A stretch of 7,752 nt of DNA, taken from Rubrivivax sp. (GTDB lineage Bacteria; Pseudomonadota; Gammaproteobacteria; Burkholderiales; Burkholderiaceae_C). Shown in pieces: positions 6,549 to 7,752 of this stretch (position 1 is its first letter; every line of letters begins with the position of its first letter). A program made the position numbers and the translations under genes. The notes beneath the pieces are model-generated. The model saw only the letters and a list, made by a program, of their open reading frames with translations. It had not been told where the DNA came from and searched no databases. The DNA lies in the NCBI GenBank assembly GCA_030693565.1, contig JAUYAJ010000726.1:1-7752 (forward strand). The letters are read 5' to 3'.

Positions 6549-7513
6549 CCCAGTCGCCCGGCCTGGCGTTCGATGAGGGCGCGGCGTGTCGTCGGGCTGG
6601 CCAACTGCGCCAGCCACCATTGCAGCGCCTTGCCAAGGCCGGCGTGGCCGCGTTCGGCGCGCCAGGCGTAATGCAGCTCGGCGCGCGGCAGCTGGCGCAC
6701 CGTCTCGCGCGCCACCAGGTGGCCGACCTCGAGGTGCGGGCGCGCCAGCGGCTCGGGCAGGTAGCCGCTGCCCAGGCCGCGCAGCAAGGCTTCGAGCTTG
6801 GCGCGCATCGACGGCACGGTCAGCACGTCCTGGCCGGGCAGCAGGTTGACGGTGATCGGGCTCAGGCGCTGCGCGGTGTCGGCCACCGCCACCGCGCGGT
6901 GGTGGACCAGGGCCGAGTCGGCCAGCGGCGTGGCCGCGCTCGCCAGCGGGTGGTGCGGCGCCACGCAATAGACGAAGTCGATCGTGCCCAGCGGCGCCAT
7001 CTCGATGCCGCCCGGGTTGGCGAACAGCGCGGCAACGCCGATCGCCAGGTCGACCTGGCCCGAGGCCAAGGCCTCCCAGGTGCCGGCCAGCACCTCGCTG
7101 CGCAGCCGCAGCCGCGTCGCCGGGCCTTGCCGCTCGTCGACCGGCACGCTGCAGAAGGCCTCGACCAGTTCGAACATCGTCGGCATCGACAACACGTCGT
7201 CGACGCTGATTGCCAGTTCGGCCTCCCAGCCGCTGGCGACGCGGCGCACCCGGTTCGCCACCGCGTCCATTTCCTGCAGCAACCGGCGCCCTTCATGCAG
7301 CAACTCGGTGCCAGCGGCGGTGAGCTGGGCCTGGCGCGAACTGCGGTCGAACAGCAGCACGTCGAGCGCTTCTTCGAGCTGGCGCACGCTGTAGGTCAGC
7401 GCCGAAGGCACCTTGCCGAGTTCACGCGCCGCCGCCGCAAAGCTGCCGTTGCGCGCAATGGTGTCGACCATCAGCAAGGCGTCGGGGGTCAGGGCTTGGC
7501 GGCGATCGGTCAT
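6545..7513 (-). CDS. LysR-family transcriptional regulator, YhaJ-like
   Basis: A 322-residue LysR-type regulator. The N-terminal winged helix-turn-helix covers about residues 8-68, with the helix-turn-helix proper near 24-43 (GSFAAAARELGKVPSALTYS), then a linker helix and the periplasmic-binding-protein-like effector domain from about 94 to 300. The DNA-binding domain (FAAAA.ELG.VPSAL, then LEE.LDV.LFDRS) and the effector-domain stretch RAVAVADTAQR are close to what I remember of E. coli YhaJ, which lies beside the pirin-like gene yhaK; here too a pirin gene is the divergent neighbour. It therefore probably controls that gene and itself. The start is ATG at 7513-7511, with only a weak purine-rich site (AAGATGAAG) before it. 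Its stop overlaps the gluQ GTG start, so the regulator heads a polycistronic unit. The effector molecule is unknown. Confidence 0.93.
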   Translation of the reverse strand: MTDRRQALTPDALLMVDTIARNGSFAAAARELGKVPSALTYSVRQLEEALDVLLFDRSSRQAQLTAAGTELLHEGRRLLQEMDAVANRVRRVASGWEAELAISVDDVLSMPTMFELVEAFCSVPVDERQGPATRLRLRSEVLAGTWEALASGQVDLAIGVAALFANPGGIEMAPLGTIDFVYCVAPHHPLASAATPLADSALVHHRAVAVADTAQRLSPITVNLLPGQDVLTVPSMRAKLEALLRGLGSGYLPEPLARPHLEVGHLVARETVRQLPRAELHYAWRAERGHAGLGKALQWWLAQLASPTTRRALIERQAGRLG

Positions 7514-7603
7514 GGCTTCATCTTATTTGAACGGAGGCGACAAGCGCCGGCCACCCCGAAGCTGCCCGCGCTGCCTACAGTGAGGTCTCTACAGGAGCAG
7601 GCC
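7514..7603. promoter_or_regulatory. Divergent lysR/pirin intergenic region with a LysR-type operator candidate
   Basis: This 90-bp gap must hold both promoters. TTCA-N7-TGAA at 7517-7531 is a dyad whose inner TCA/TGA arms fit the LysR T-N11-A pattern (T7518, A7530). For the pirin gene a weak -10 (TACAGT, 7576-7581) has no -35, as in activator-dependent promoters. If transcription starts near 7588, the dyad is centred about 64 bp upstream, the usual position for LysR-type binding. The dyad also lies right in front of the lysR start, which fits autoregulation. A small second dyad (GGCG-N5-CGCC) lies at 7536-7548, and CTACAG occurs twice (7575-7580, 7589-7594). Confidence 0.45.
7593..7597 (+). 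promoter_or_regulatory. Ribosome-binding site of the pirin gene
   Basis: AGGAG lies 6 nt upstream of ATG 7604. It is a strong Shine-Dalgarno sequence at good spacing and supports this start. Confidence 0.75.
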
Positions 7604-7752
7604 ATGATCCAACTGCGCAAGTCCCAAGAACGCGGCCACGCCGACCACGGCTGGCTCAACAGCTTCCACAGCTTTTCGTTTGCCGACTACCACGACCCGG
7701 CGCACATGGGCGTGGGCAACCTGCGCGTCATCAACGAAGACCGCATCGCCCC
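7604..7752 (+). CDS. Pirin-family protein (YhhW/YhaK-like), 3' end cut off by the window
   Basis: Only the first 49 codons are present. The protein begins MIQLRKSQERGHADHGWLNS and continues with FHSFSFADYHDP, then MGVGNLRVINED. This is very close to the remembered N-terminus of E. coli YhhW, a bicupin pirin with quercetin 2,3-dioxygenase activity in vitro. Pirins bind one metal ion in the N-terminal cupin; those His/Glu ligands would lie beyond the window edge, so activity cannot be judged. It is transcribed divergently from the YhaJ-like LysR gene, a pairing also seen for yhaJ and yhaK, and is probably that regulator's target. The start is well supported by a strong ribosome-binding site. 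A physiological role, such as response to quinone-like or aromatic compounds, is only inferred from the family. Confidence 0.93.
   Translation, partial: MIQLRKSQERGHADHGWLNSFHSFSFADYHDPAHMGVGNLRVINEDRIA

Noticed and set aside
5625..6671. Plus-strand open frame opposite gluQ (348 codons)
   Set aside because: Antisense shadow; the minus strand has all GluQRS motifs and zinc ligands.
6549..6968. N-terminal extension of GluQRS into lysR, read as a fusion
   Set aside because: The extra 140 residues are Pro/Arg/Ala-rich frame-shifted lysR sequence; the synthetase signature begins right after the GTG at 6548.

Overview
The window is a strongly GC-rich, tightly packed piece of bacterial chromosome. 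Protein similarities recalled from memory and the gene style (ATGA/GTGA stop-start overlaps, a branched-chain amino-acid-type ABC transporter, an RhlE-type helicase with a basic tail, a LysR regulator facing a pirin gene) point to a betaproteobacterium, most likely Burkholderiales. This is a judgement from style; no rRNA or other marker gene is present. I see no transposon, integrase, CRISPR array, tRNA or rRNA, and the base composition looks even throughout, so this reads as core or ordinary metabolic chromosome.

Region 1 (1-3564, + strand) is the distal part of an ABC-importer operon of the hydrophobic/branched-chain amino-acid (HAAT) family. It holds the 3' part of a LivF-type ATPase, a LivH-type permease, a LivM-type permease and an alpha/beta hydrolase. 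Each of the three junctions is an ATGA overlap, so the four genes are probably translationally coupled. The substrate-binding protein and the LivG-type ATPase are not in the window and presumably lie upstream. The attached hydrolase suggests that the imported compound, or a derivative of it, is an ester, lactone or similar substrate; this is inference.

Region 2 (3565-5210, + strand) is a stand-alone gene for an RhlE-like DEAD-box RNA helicase. It is preceded by about 306 bp without a convincing gene. That stretch has a good -10 element near its start and two strong hairpins, so the mRNA probably carries a structured 5' leader of about 250 nt. A strong intrinsic terminator follows the gene.

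Region 3 (5217-7513, - strand) converges on the helicase. It is a three-gene unit read as lysR-type regulator, then gluQ (glutamyl-queuosine tRNA(Asp) synthetase), then a small cytoplasmic FKBP prolyl isomerase, joined by a GTGA and an ATGA overlap.

Region 4 (7514-7752) is a 90-bp divergent intergenic region followed by the first 49 codons of a pirin-family gene on the + strand. The LysR protein resembles E. coli YhaJ, whose neighbour yhaK also encodes a pirin-like protein. A TTCA-N7-TGAA dyad in the intergenic region fits a LysR-type operator.

I did not find an undescribed multi-gene system. The most interesting leads are the structured helicase leader, the coupling of a regulator gene to tRNA-modification and folding genes, and the transporter-coupled hydrolase.
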